Assembly (NCBI RefSeq): GCF_027257155.1
Contig: NZ_JAPWDU010000009.1
Coordinates: 95,539 to 159,538, forward strand
Source: Cerasicoccus sp. TK19100
GTDB lineage: Bacteria > Verrucomicrobiota > Verrucomicrobiia > Opitutales > Cerasicoccaceae
Direction: 5' to 3'
DNA: 64,000 bases
Positions 1 to 8,120 of this stretch are shown in pieces. Every line of letters starts with the position of its first letter. Within the stretch, counting starts at the first letter, position 1. Made by a program: the position numbers and the translations under genes. The notes under the pieces were generated by a model. The model was not told where the DNA came from. It did not search any database and saw nothing but the letters and a program-made list of their open reading frames with translations.

Positions 1-70
1 CAGCGTGCAGGTGTCACTCGGCTAGCCAGCGTCCCGCGACTCGACTGAGCTCGCCGAAGTCTGGACCGTC

Positions 71-106
71 GGATGCGTTGCATCCGGATTTGCCTTTGGG
101 GCAAAT
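71..106. repeat. Two adjacent short hairpins
   Basis: GGATGC/GCATCC (71-76 with 80-85, loop GTT) is followed directly by ATTTGCC/GGCAAAT (88-94 with 100-106). Neither has a T-run behind it, so this is not a convincing intrinsic terminator. The stretch 1-386 holds no credible gene: the open frames there are short, overlap one another and cross the inverted repeat at 127-267. Confidence 0.5.
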
Positions 107-126
107 GGCTAATCCAACTGATAAAT

Positions 127-267
127 GGTAGCGCGGAGCGTCTCCGCTCCGCAAGCTGCGGCAGACCGCATAATTATTTCTTCGGTTCGCTATTTGGCGC
201 AATCCGCTTGCGCGAACATTCGATGCGCACTCTCTATCCTTGCGGAGCGGAGACGCTCCGCGCTACC
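127..267. repeat. REPIN-like inverted repeat, family 1
   Basis: Two perfect 29-bp arms (127-155 and 239-267) lie in inverted orientation around an 83-bp spacer. Each arm opens with GGTAG and then contains its own palindrome, GCGGAGCG-TCTC-CGCTCCGC. Paired REP sequences (REPINs) have this layout: a GTAG/GGAG tetranucleotide followed by a hairpin, with two copies inverted. No transposase gene is seen nearby. The element sits upstream of the glycerophosphodiesterase gene. Confidence 0.75.
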
Positions 268-386
268 TCTTGGGCAGGTATACAAGGCACCGCCTGCAAG
301 TATGCCGCCACCCGGTAACGTTACCTTCTGGCGAAAATCAGATTTCCTTACTGACAAGGTTCGTTGGTTGTGGAAGATGACGCGCA

Positions 387-1121
387 ATGCGGATAATTGC
401 CCACCGCGGAGCCTCTGGCTCTGCACCTGAAAACACCATGGCCGCCATTAACCGGGCCTGGGAAATCGGCGCTGATGGCGTCGAGGTCGATGTCCATTTG
501 ACCAAAGACGGTGTGCCTGTCGTGATTCACGACTCCGACACCAAGCGTGTTGCGGGCAAAAAGCTGGTCGTTAAAAAATCGACTTATGCGGAACTGAAGG
601 AGCTGGACGTTGGCTCATGGAAAGGGCCGGAATTTGCCGGCGAGCGTATCCCGCGTCTGGATGAAGTCCTCGCTTCGATGCCTGAGCGGAAGAATTTCTT
701 TGTCGAGCTCAAGGATGACTCCGGCAACGACTTGGCGCGCGCTTTTGAACCGATTTTCCGCGACAACCCACAGTTTGTCACCGAGCGCCAAGTGTTCCTG
801 ATGAGCTTTTACCCGGATGCGCTTTGGCCGATGGCAGCGCGCTTTCCGGACATCACGCTGCTGCTCCTCGTCGACAAGCTGAACCGCATTCCGCGCCGCA
901 TCCCCGAGCGCCTGCCCGACGACAGCCTACCGGTGCACGGTATCGGCTTCTCTCACAAGCTCAAGCTCGACGACGAGCGCCGCCAAGGCCTGATCGACGC
1001 CGGAGCCATCATGAATGTATGGACCGTCAACGACCCGGCCGACCTTGATAAATGGGAAACCGCCGGCTTCGACTTTCTGACCACCGACCACCCGGAGCTG
1101 TTCATCGGGCAGTCGGTGTAG
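387..1121 (+). CDS. Glycerophosphodiester phosphodiesterase family protein
   Basis: This 244-residue protein matches the GDPD family, whose members hydrolyse glycerophosphodiesters to glycerol-3-phosphate and an alcohol. The family signature is complete at the N-terminus: HRG at residues 6-8, E15 in PENTM, the EVD motif (E33, D35) and the second catalytic histidine in IHD (H48). No signal peptide is evident, so it is probably cytoplasmic. The start at 387 has GGAAG about 10 bases upstream. It stands alone between two REPIN-like repeats. Length is normal for the UgpQ-type bacterial family; substrate cannot be told. Confidence 0.9.
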   Translation: MRIIAHRGASGSAPENTMAAINRAWEIGADGVEVDVHLTKDGVPVVIHDSDTKRVAGKKLVVKKSTYAELKELDVGSWKGPEFAGERIPRLDEVLASMPERKNFFVELKDDSGNDLARAFEPIFRDNPQFVTERQVFLMSFYPDALWPMAARFPDITLLLLVDKLNRIPRRIPERLPDDSLPVHGIGFSHKLKLDDERRQGLIDAGAIMNVWTVNDPADLDKWETAGFDFLTTDHPELFIGQSV

Positions 1122-1156
1122 GAGTGGTGAATGGCGTTGCATACGAACGCGACGCT

Positions 1157-1274
1157 GGCGGAACGCGAACCTCTGTGTTCGCATTTTAATCCATCACTTA
1201 CGGCTTAAATTACGTCGAACTAGCTGCGAAAATTCAGATGGTTTATCAGCGAACACAGAGGTTCGCGTTCCGCC
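1157..1274. repeat. REPIN-like inverted repeat, family 2
   Basis: Perfect 26-bp inverted arms at 1157-1182 and 1249-1274 with a 66-bp spacer. Each arm contains its own palindrome GCGAAC-CTCTGT-GTTCGC. The sequence is unrelated to family 1 but the architecture, a hairpin inside each arm, is the same. It fills the gap between the convergent genes ending at 1121 and 1303 and could also terminate both transcripts. Confidence 0.7.
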
Positions 1275-1302
1275 ATCCGCCCCTTTTTATAAAACCCGCA
1301 AT

Positions 1303-2259
1303 TTAAAAATCCCGTCCCTTGACCAGGCGCTCCCTCGGTGCGTCGACTTGGCGACCGGTCATGGCGGCGTGCCAGGCACGGCAGAGGGCGGGGACCTCCA
1401 TGAGGCGTAGTTGATCATCGAAGCGAAGCGGTGTGGTGCGCAGCTTGGAAAGCAAGGGCTGTAAGTCCAGCGTGAGATCGAGTGGGCGGTCGGCGGGGGC
1501 CTCGACGGGCTCGATCAGGTCCTCCGGCAGGTCGAAGTGCTGGAGTATTTTCTGACCTATTTCGTAGCGGGAAACTTTGTCAATGCCGCCCCAGTGGAAG
1601 ATGCCGTGGAGGTTGGGGCGCTCGCAGAGCTCGGCGAGAACTTCGGCGAGGTTGTCCACCGCCAGCGGCTGGCGGATTTCGTTGGTAAAGAGCGTGGGGC
1701 GCTTGCCCTCGGCCCATTGTTTGAAGAGGCGCTCGTGGACGGAGCGTTCACCGCCGGGGCTGTTGCCGGTGAGAATCGTGATGCGCAGGACGGTCGCGAA
1801 TTCCTTACCAAACTTCAGCACCTCGCGCTCGGCGAGCATCTTGGTCTGGCCGTAGAGGTTGCGCGGGTTGGGGGCGTCGCTGGTTTTGAAGGGGCCCTCC
1901 TCGCCGTCGAACACCATATCGGTCGACAGGTGGTAAAAGCGCGCGGACAGGTGGTTGGCCAGCATCGCGAGGTGGCGCGGCATGGCGACGTTGATCTTTT
2001 CCGCGCGCTCGGGGTTGGCCTCGACATCGGCCGGGTTGGAGATGGCGGCGCAGTTGACGATGATGTCCGGAAACTCTTCCAGGATCAGCGCCTCGATGTC
2101 GGAGGTGGAGGACAGGTCGATCTGGCGACCCACGGCCTTCGGTGGCAGCGGTGCCTCCCGCGAACCCGACACTGCGATGATGTCATGGTTGCGCCGCGCG
2201 GCTTCTTTTAAGAACGCTGCGCCAGCAAGTCCACTGGCTCCGGTAACGATGATTTTCAT
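1303..2259 (-). CDS. RmlD-like NAD(P)-dependent sugar reductase (extended SDR)
   Basis: This 318-residue protein has the short-chain dehydrogenase fold of dTDP-4-dehydrorhamnose reductases. The nucleotide-binding GASGLAG lies at residues 7-13, NCAAISNPADVEANPE matches the family's aspartate/proline segment, STDMVFDG the catalytic serine/threonine region, and YGQTKMLAE supplies the active-site Tyr-x3-Lys. The family makes dTDP-rhamnose for cell-surface polysaccharide. No other rhamnose genes are adjacent, so a related role (for example the MAT2B-like branch) is possible. It reads away from the zinc-ribbon cassette at 2374-2704. Confidence 0.8.
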   Translation of the reverse strand: MKIIVTGASGLAGAAFLKEAARRNHDIIAVSGSREAPLPPKAVGRQIDLSSTSDIEALILEEFPDIIVNCAAISNPADVEANPERAEKINVAMPRHLAMLANHLSARFYHLSTDMVFDGEEGPFKTSDAPNPRNLYGQTKMLAEREVLKFGKEFATVLRITILTGNSPGGERSVHERLFKQWAEGKRPTLFTNEIRQPLAVDNLAEVLAELCERPNLHGIFHWGGIDKVSRYEIGQKILQHFDLPEDLIEPVEAPADRPLDLTLDLQPLLSKLRTTPLRFDDQLRLMEVPALCRAWHAAMTGRQVDAPRERLVKGRDF

Positions 2260-2373
2260 GAGTGATTTGAATGCGGATTTCGGATTGGGGAATGCGGAGG
2301 AGAGTAGATCAGGATTTTTTAACTACGAATGCCGCGGATGAGCGCAGATGTTGATGGGAAGGAAAAGTTAATT

Positions 2374-2398
2374 GCAGAGGACGCGGAGGACGCTGAGA
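2374..2398. repeat. Low-complexity GCAGAGGACGCGGAGG-type repeat, left copy
   Basis: The segment GCAGAGGACGCGGAGGACG is a degenerate, internally repetitive sequence, preceded at 2320-2350 by a similar low-complexity stretch (ACGAATGCCGCGGATG...CGCAGATG). Its inverted partner is at 2674-2704. Together they bracket the small zinc-ribbon gene. From memory, such strings recur in Verrucomicrobiota and Planctomycetota genomes; only the inverted pairing is seen directly here. Confidence 0.5.
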
Positions 2399-2403
2399 GT
2401 TGT

Positions 2404-2667
2404 CTAAATTTCTATCCAATCAGGCAAGGGATCGTCGATTGGAGTTTTTACTTGGCATTTAAAACAGTAAGCGAAAACGCTATTTTGATCCCACATGTAC
2501 ATCGCGTTTCCTTTGCACGCTGAGCAAGGTGAGGACTTGTTCTCATTCTCTAAGGCAATTATTTTTTCACATTCGCTGCAAAACCAGTAAGTGAAGTCGC
2601 TAAGTTCTTCATCCACCGCCCAAGTCATGGAATCATTTCCGCAATTTATGCAAACTTGGGTTGCCAT
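2404..2667 (-). CDS. Small zinc-ribbon protein
   Basis: An 87-residue protein with four cysteine pairs: CINC (6-9), CSEC, CSAC and CFKC, enough for two zinc ribbons. There is no signal peptide or membrane segment. The acidic C-terminus ends DPLPDWIEI. Function is unknown; proteins like this often bind nucleic acid or act as adaptors. Base composition is clearly lower in GC than the flanking genes, and the gene is framed by inverted low-complexity repeats (2374-2398 and 2674-2704), which suggests that it arrived as a small mobile cassette (inference). Confidence 0.7.
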   Translation of the reverse strand: MATQVCINCGNDSMTWAVDEELSDFTYWFCSECEKIIALENENKSSPCSACKGNAMYMWDQNSVFAYCFKCQVKTPIDDPLPDWIEI

Positions 2668-2673
2668 ATAATT

Positions 2674-2704
2674 TCTGCGCCCTCCGCGCTCTCTGCGGTT
2701 TAAA
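2674..2704. repeat. Low-complexity repeat, right (inverted) copy
   Basis: TCTGCGCCCTCCGCGCTCTC followed by TGCGGTTTAAA is a degenerate inverted copy of the segment at 2374-2398. It lies between the start of the zinc-ribbon gene and the end of the FabV gene. Confidence 0.5.
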
Positions 2705-2721
2705 TCGTTTCGTCTAACCCG

Positions 2722-3912
2722 CTACCCGATGCTGGGCACGCTGACTTCCAGCTCGACTTCCGCGTCGTAATCCACGCCGTCGAGGCCGAAGCCGAACAGG
2801 CGCAGGAATTCGCGTTGGTAGTCTTCGAAGTCGGTGAGGGATTTGAGGTTATCCGTGTTGACGCCGGGCCAGATGGCTTTGACGGCTTCCTGGACATCTT
2901 CGCGCATTTCCCAGTCATCGACGCGGATCAGGCCCTTGTCGTCGGTGACGACGCCAGCGCTGCCGTAAATCTTTTCGCGGAACATGCGGTCCATCTGTTC
3001 GATGCAGCCTTCGTGGATGCCCTTTTCCTTCATCACCTTGAAGAGGATGGAAATGTAAAGCGGCACGACGGGGATCGCGGAGCTGGCCTGGGTGACGACG
3101 GCTTTGTTGACCGATACGTAGGCGTCGAAGCCGGCGATGCGGAGCTCGGCAGCGGTAGCTTCCAGGTGTTCCTTGGCCTTGCCGATGGTGCCTTCGCGGT
3201 AAATCGGGTAGGTGACCTCCGGTCCGATGTAGGAATAGGCGATAGCCTTGGCGCCGGGGGCGAGGGCGTCCGCGCCACGCAGGGCGTTCATCCATAGGGT
3301 CCAGTCTTCGCCACCCATGACCTTTTGGGTGTTGGCGATGTCTTCCTCGGTGGCGGGGGGGAGGGACACGTCGAGGATTTGCTCCTTGTCGGTGTCGACG
3401 GTTTTGGCGGTAAAGTCACCGCCGATCGGCTTGAGCACGCTCTTGAATTTCTCGCCGCTATCGGGATCGACGCGGATTGGCGAAGCCAGCGAGTAGATGA
3501 CCATGTCGACCTGGCCGAGGTCGGCCTTGAGTTGCTCAATGGTCTGGCGGCGGATTTCGTGGGAAAAGGCGTCGCCGTTAATGCTCTTGGCATAGAGGCC
3601 GGCTTCGGTGGCGGCTTGCTCGAAGGCAACCGAGTTATACCAGCCTGCGGAGGCGGGGCGGCCCTTGTCGCTCGGGCGCTCGAAGAAGACCCCCAGCGTG
3701 TCGGCACCGCTGCCGAAGGCCGCCGCAATGCGCGTGGACAGCCCGTAGCCGGTGGAGGCGCCGATGATCAGCACTTTCTTCGGGCCGCCTACGATGGGGC
3801 CGCGCGACTTGACGAGGTCGATTTGCTCCTGCACGTGTTGCGCGCAGCCGGTCGGGTGGGAAGTCACGCAGATAAAGCCGCGGACGCGAGGTTTTACGGT
3901 GGTCATGCTCAT
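2722..3912 (-). CDS. fabV: FabV-type enoyl-[acyl-carrier-protein] reductase (NADH)
   Basis: This 396-residue protein reduces trans-2-enoyl-ACP (or enoyl-CoA) in the last step of fatty-acid elongation. FabV members are about 400 residues long, and this one fits. Visible are the conserved N-terminus RGFICVTSHPTGC, the NADH-binding IGASTGYGLSTR (about residues 50-61), YSYIGPEVTYPIY and the active-site Tyr-x8-Lys in YREGTIGKAK. The C-terminal FLRLFGFGLDGVDYDAEVE is also typical. The start is the first of two closely spaced methionines (MSM); 3906 is equally possible. FabV enzymes are usually insensitive to triclosan. Confidence 0.93.
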   Translation of the reverse strand: MSMTTVKPRVRGFICVTSHPTGCAQHVQEQIDLVKSRGPIVGGPKKVLIIGASTGYGLSTRIAAAFGSGADTLGVFFERPSDKGRPASAGWYNSVAFEQAATEAGLYAKSINGDAFSHEIRRQTIEQLKADLGQVDMVIYSLASPIRVDPDSGEKFKSVLKPIGGDFTAKTVDTDKEQILDVSLPPATEEDIANTQKVMGGEDWTLWMNALRGADALAPGAKAIAYSYIGPEVTYPIYREGTIGKAKEHLEATAAELRIAGFDAYVSVNKAVVTQASSAIPVVPLYISILFKVMKEKGIHEGCIEQMDRMFREKIYGSAGVVTDDKGLIRVDDWEMREDVQEAVKAIWPGVNTDNLKSLTDFEDYQREFLRLFGFGLDGVDYDAEVELEVSVPSIG

Positions 3913-4014
3913 TGGAGAAGAGACTAAAGAGGCTGTGGTTCAGGTTTAAAGGTTAAAGATGCGCGTTGGATGTTTTGACTTTACTCAGCGAAACGGCTGG
4001 CGCTTGATCACAAT

Positions 4015-4956
4015 ATGCCATCTTTTATTTTGACTAAGGCAACGGAAGACTTGCGCGCCAATCGACGGTCGACGCTCTGGGTGATCGGGGTTTGTGTCTT
4101 CATTTTCTTTATTAACTACAAGTATTTCTATAACATGACAACCGGGCCACATCCGGTTGAGCTGGTGGACTTAGAAAACCCGGGCCCGGTGCGATACGGA
4201 ATTGCGGAAGGTGAGTTCATTCCGGTTGGTGAGAAGGTGCCGACGTTAAAGGTGTTGGGCCAAGAGAGTAATATTGGAGGCGCAATCGGTTGGTATTATG
4301 TTTTTCCAATCCGGGACCGTTTTTTGTTGGTCTATGCTGATGACTCTTTTGATGGGAAGCAGATAAGTGGAAAGCTAACGGATATCCCAGACGATCTTGG
4401 CGACCTGTCGGAGGCCGTTCCAGGTTTGTATCCGGTTATGTTGGACGGATACGTTGATTATGCGCTCAGCATGAATTTGTTTCTGATAATTGCGTTGGTG
4501 GTGTTTCCAATAGCTCTGTTTATATTTGTTCTTCAGTCGGTTAAGGGTGCCAATCCGGGACGACACGCGCATATTCGCAAGTTGGAGAGGCCGGGTGCGA
4601 AGAGCTTTTCGGTTGTCGATGAGATTGATCGAGAGATGGAGGTTGACCCTAACTTCGCTGAGGGGGACTGGCTATATGTGTCGGATAAGTGGGTGATTAT
4701 CTTGCATGATGGTTTGAGAATTTACCCTCGTGAAGACCTCATTGCTTATGGTCTTGAAGGCGACAAGGGTTCCCAGCACCTGATGTTTTATTCGCGCCAT
4801 GCATCAATTGGAGATCCGATGCACCTGCCGCAGAAAGAGGTTGAGAAATTGTTCTCTCTTTTACGTCAATCGGTTCCAGAAAAATTGGTGACTGACATTA
4901 AAACTTTCGGTAAGAAATGGGACCCGAGTAACCCGCCTGCGTTCAGAAATTCTTAA
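4015..4956 (+). CDS. Membrane protein of unknown function
   Basis: 313 residues with two predicted membrane segments: about 20-36 (LWVIGVCVFIFFINYKYF) and about 153-174 (LFLIIALVVFPIALFIFVLQ). The roughly 115-residue region between them would be extracytoplasmic and the C-terminal 140 residues cytoplasmic. The C-terminus (GDWLYVSDKWVIILHDGLRIYPREDL) looks like a small beta-rich domain. I do not recognise a family. The gene is AT-richer than its neighbours. Its stop overlaps the start of the next gene (TAATG), so the two are probably translated together. Confidence 0.7.
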   Translation: MPSFILTKATEDLRANRRSTLWVIGVCVFIFFINYKYFYNMTTGPHPVELVDLENPGPVRYGIAEGEFIPVGEKVPTLKVLGQESNIGGAIGWYYVFPIRDRFLLVYADDSFDGKQISGKLTDIPDDLGDLSEAVPGLYPVMLDGYVDYALSMNLFLIIALVVFPIALFIFVLQSVKGANPGRHAHIRKLERPGAKSFSVVDEIDREMEVDPNFAEGDWLYVSDKWVIILHDGLRIYPREDLIAYGLEGDKGSQHLMFYSRHASIGDPMHLPQKEVEKLFSLLRQSVPEKLVTDIKTFGKKWDPSNPPAFRNS

Positions 4957-5258
4957 TGACTAACCCTAAAGGGCTCATGACTTCGATTTTTGCTTTAAAA
5001 AGATTTCTGCCCGGCGTGAGATTTGCCGTCGTGGTGAATGCCGGTTCGGTGAAAAGTCATTCCAGGAAATCCCTACCCAAGGCATTTATGAATGCCATCC
5101 ATGAGCGAGTGGAAGAAGGCGACTTGCGTTCGGGCGTCATTTATGGAGTCGAGCAAAAGGGCGGGCTTACACTTGATTTTTCGCCTGGCTTTCCCGCCAA
5201 AGTGCGTCAGCCACTACTGAATTCCTGGCACATTCATAAACAACGGTATGTTGCCTAA
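4956..5258 (+). CDS. DUF3634-like small protein
   Basis: 100 residues. The middle and C-terminal pattern (AVVVNAGSVKSHSRKSLPKA, then GDLRSGVIYGVEQKGGLTLD and NSWHIHKQRY) resembles DUF3634 proteins as I remember them: a short charged beta-rich domain of unknown function. The start codon overlaps the stop of the upstream membrane-protein gene by one base, and the stop overlaps by 4 bp the convergent protease gene. Expression is probably coupled to the upstream gene. The family call is from memory of the pattern and is moderate. Confidence 0.65.
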   Translation: MTNPKGLMTSIFALKRFLPGVRFAVVVNAGSVKSHSRKSLPKAFMNAIHERVEEGDLRSGVIYGVEQKGGLTLDFSPGFPAKVRQPLLNSWHIHKQRYVA

Positions 5259-7363
5259 TTCGTCCGGTTGCGGACGCGGTTGTAGAGTTTGCGCCAGTTG
5301 TTGTCGCGGAGCTCGCTGAGGTATTCGATGAGCATTTCGCGGTATTTGACGTTTTCCTTGATGTTGTCCTTGGGGTTGGCGGTGGACTCAAAGTAGTCGT
5401 AGAACTTCGTCTTGTTGACGTCCTCCAGGTCGCGTCGGGCGAAATTAATCATGTGCTGGACGAAGAGGCGGGTCTGGCGCTCGTAGTAGTCAGTGGTTTG
5501 CTTGCGGTCGGCCATGGCCTCCAGGTAATCGTCGTAAATGGAGCGCAGTTCGCGGTTGTTGTAGAAGGCGTTGTTGTTGTTGAGGTATTGGTAGAGGGCC
5601 AGGGAGTCGTCACTGAACTTGGTGACGAGGTCGTGCTGTCGCTGCCACTTAAACCAGTTGATCTGCTCCCACTGGGTAACGGAATCGATGCGGTAGCCGA
5701 ACCAGCGGACAATGGAGCCGTCGCGGCTGACCTCGTTGCGAAAGGCCTCCTCCTCGGCGAAGTTCGAGGGCTTGTCTTTTTTAACGTAAGTTGCCACGGC
5801 GATGACTTCGCCAGTGTCGAGGTTGATGATTGGGCTGCCGCTGTTGCCGGGGACGAATTTTGCGTCGATCTCAACGCGGTCGGGGCCAATGCCAAGCACC
5901 TCGCCGGTGACCTGAGTGACCACACCGCCACCGAGCTTGTTGCCCGGGACGACGACCGGGTCGCCGATGTTAGTGGACTCGTCGACGCTTTCGGCGGCGA
6001 TCAGCGAGGCATGCGGTTCTTCGACGGCGATCATCGCGATGTCGTGTCCGATGGCACCGTAAATTTCGCCAGCCTTGACGGGGGTGCCGTCGACGGTGCG
6101 AATACGCAGCTGGCGATGGCCGGTCAGCACGTGCTGGTTGGTTACGATAAAGTCGCGGCCACGGATCTTACAAAAGAAGCCGGTGCCGACGCCCTGGTCG
6201 CCTTCGATGACGACAATGGCAGCCAGTTGCTCGGGGGTGAGGATGCTGCGCTCGGGCGCTTGTTCGGCCTCGACTTCATCCTGGATTTGCTCGCCGGGCA
6301 GTTGGGCCATCTCGACATTGGCACCAGCCACGCCGCTAGCGGGCGCTTCTTCGATCTCGGCAATTGCGGGTGGGTTGGGCGTCTCGGTGGAGCGCGGCGT
6401 CGCAGTGATGTCATCGCTGTTGGAGGGGGCCATGGGGGTCCGCTCGGCGGGCACGGGCGGCATTTCCAGCGAGCCGAAAACGACATTACTGGGGTCCATG
6501 CTAAAGAAGTCCGGGCGCGGGCGGTTCAGGGCTAGCTCGTCGTCACTCACCGCGACACCGAACTCCGGCTGCATCAGCACCGTGATGTTGGTGTAGTCGC
6601 GCTCGTCGGCGCGCTCGGCCATGACTTTGACTATCGCCAGCGGTTCACGCGTTAGCCAAACGGCAACGCCGTCGCCCATGGAGGTGCGCCAGGTGAGGAT
6701 ATCGGTTGGAACGCCGGCAAGGGTTTCTTCGCCGATCCACCAGACGTCGCGAGGAAAATTCGCGGACTGCATCAGCCAGTCAGCCTTGTCTTCGAGGGCG
6801 GGTGCGATGTCGGGGTTCGAGGCCAGCAGCCACTCGGGGGCGGGGTCGTAGTTGAGCAGCAGGTAATTGTTTTCGCGGATGGCGTTGGCAAGCGCCTGGG
6901 TGGTCATTGGCAGTGGCGAGGACGAGTAGTGGTCCACGGCGTGGCGCTGCGGCGACCAGTAGTCGATCGACGTAAAGCTGCGGCCCGCACTGATGCTCAG
7001 GATCTCCTGGCGCAGGGAAAAGGGATCGCGCTTAAAGGCAGTGGAAAACAGCTTATAGCGCTTGGTGCGGGTCGAGCCGCCACCTTCTTGAAAAAGAAAG
7101 CTTTGTGACTTCTTCTGCTCCTCGTATACCACCACGCGGACGGCCCCTTGGGCGCGGTAGGTGGCACACTTTTCGTAGGTCTCGCGGGTGCGCAGGAGAA
7201 TGGGTAAGCCATCGCGCGGCTGCTCGAAGATGGTTCGGGCCTGCGGGGTGGGGAGGTTCTCCGGGGTTGCTGGCGCCTGAGCATGGGCGGTGGTTGCCAC
7301 GAGCGCGGCGGTAATCAACGACTGGAGAATGCGATGCACAGTTAACATGATATCACGAAGCAT
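5255..7363 (-). CDS. Secreted trypsin-like serine protease with N-terminal LolA/DUF2092-like domain
   Basis: 702 residues. The N-terminus has a signal peptide ending near TTAHAQA (about residue 28). Residues about 60-260 (AQGAVRVVVYEEQKKSQSFL, then LAGVPTDILTWRTS) resemble the LolA/DUF2092-type lipid-binding fold. A proline/acidic linker (about 290-385) leads to a chymotrypsin-fold protease with the full triad: His about 410 (TNQHVLTG), Asp about 440 (GHDIAMI) and Ser about 507 (PGNSGSP). The C-terminal 180 residues are charged and helical. It is likely a periplasmic or envelope protease; no PDZ domain is seen, unlike classical HtrA. A second possible start (MLTVHR) lies five codons in. Confidence 0.8.
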   Translation of the reverse strand: MLRDIMLTVHRILQSLITAALVATTAHAQAPATPENLPTPQARTIFEQPRDGLPILLRTRETYEKCATYRAQGAVRVVVYEEQKKSQSFLFQEGGGSTRTKRYKLFSTAFKRDPFSLRQEILSISAGRSFTSIDYWSPQRHAVDHYSSSPLPMTTQALANAIRENNYLLLNYDPAPEWLLASNPDIAPALEDKADWLMQSANFPRDVWWIGEETLAGVPTDILTWRTSMGDGVAVWLTREPLAIVKVMAERADERDYTNITVLMQPEFGVAVSDDELALNRPRPDFFSMDPSNVVFGSLEMPPVPAERTPMAPSNSDDITATPRSTETPNPPAIAEIEEAPASGVAGANVEMAQLPGEQIQDEVEAEQAPERSILTPEQLAAIVVIEGDQGVGTGFFCKIRGRDFIVTNQHVLTGHRQLRIRTVDGTPVKAGEIYGAIGHDIAMIAVEEPHASLIAAESVDESTNIGDPVVVPGNKLGGGVVTQVTGEVLGIGPDRVEIDAKFVPGNSGSPIINLDTGEVIAVATYVKKDKPSNFAEEEAFRNEVSRDGSIVRWFGYRIDSVTQWEQINWFKWQRQHDLVTKFSDDSLALYQYLNNNNAFYNNRELRSIYDDYLEAMADRKQTTDYYERQTRLFVQHMINFARRDLEDVNKTKFYDYFESTANPKDNIKENVKYREMLIEYLSELRDNNWRKLYNRVRNRTN

Positions 7364-7503
7364 CCATTGTTTGGCAAGCTTCGGTGTTTATAGGAACAGC
7401 GGTGTGGCAGAAAAGTTTATCTTTGGTTTATTAGGTAAGATAGTAATAATAAGCTTGCGCTTGCCAATCCTGTGCTTATCGATACCCAACTTTCTTTTCC
7501 GAA

Positions 7504-8112
7504 ATGCCCGAAACACCCGACAACATTTACCAGATATTCGACCGCATGCTTCCGCGGGCCGACCGCGAGTCGGCGCTCAAGCAGCGCTCGCATGTCTTTT
7601 GGTTGTTCGGCCTGAGTGGCTCGGGCAAGTCGACGTTGGCGGTCGCCCTGGAGCGCGAACTCTTCCAGCGTGGTCTCTTTGCCCAAGTGCTCGACGGCGA
7701 TAATATCCGCAGCGGCCTGAACAAAGACCTCGGCTTTTCCGACGAAGACCGCCTGGAAAACATCCGCCGCATCGGCGAGGTGGCCAAGCTGTTTAAGGAC
7801 GCCGGCGTGATCACGATCACTTCCTTCATTTGCCCGAAGGAGGAGCTTCGCCAATTGGCTAAGGAGATCGTGGGCGACGAAGATTTTTCCGACATTTACG
7901 TGAAGGCCAGCTACGAGCGTTGCCAGGAGCGCGACCCGAAAGGCCTTTATAAGAAAGTACAGGCTGGCCAGGTGAAGCAATTTACCGGCAAGGACAGCGG
8001 CTTCGAAGAGCCTGCCGCGCCCGCGCTGATCATCGACACTGAAAACGAAACCATTGAACAAAGCGTGCAGCGGCTGCTCGACTACGTGTTGGCCCGCGTG
8101 AGCGCGAAATAA
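7504..8112 (+). CDS. cysC: Adenylylsulfate (APS) kinase
   Basis: This 202-residue enzyme phosphorylates APS to PAPS with ATP. Seen directly: the P-loop GLSGSGKST (about 38-46), DGDNIRSGLNKDLGFS (substrate loop), the conserved ENIRRIGEVAKLF helix and FICPKEELR, followed by DIYVKASYERCQERDPKGLY. The length is normal. It is the first gene of a sulfate-activation operon: cysD begins 8 bp after it. It is transcribed away from the protease gene, so the 140-bp gap 7364-7503 should hold the promoter. Confidence 0.96.
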   Translation: MPETPDNIYQIFDRMLPRADRESALKQRSHVFWLFGLSGSGKSTLAVALERELFQRGLFAQVLDGDNIRSGLNKDLGFSDEDRLENIRRIGEVAKLFKDAGVITITSFICPKEELRQLAKEIVGDEDFSDIYVKASYERCQERDPKGLYKKVQAGQVKQFTGKDSGFEEPAAPALIIDTENETIEQSVQRLLDYVLARVSAK

Positions 8113-8120
8113 TTTTTCCC

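Noticed and set aside
1537..2211. 224-codon plus-strand open frame
   Set aside because: Antisense to the RmlD-like gene.
5453..6535. 360-codon plus-strand open frame
   Set aside because: Antisense to the protease gene; composition dominated by Val/Asp/Gly, as expected from the reverse of a GC-rich gene.
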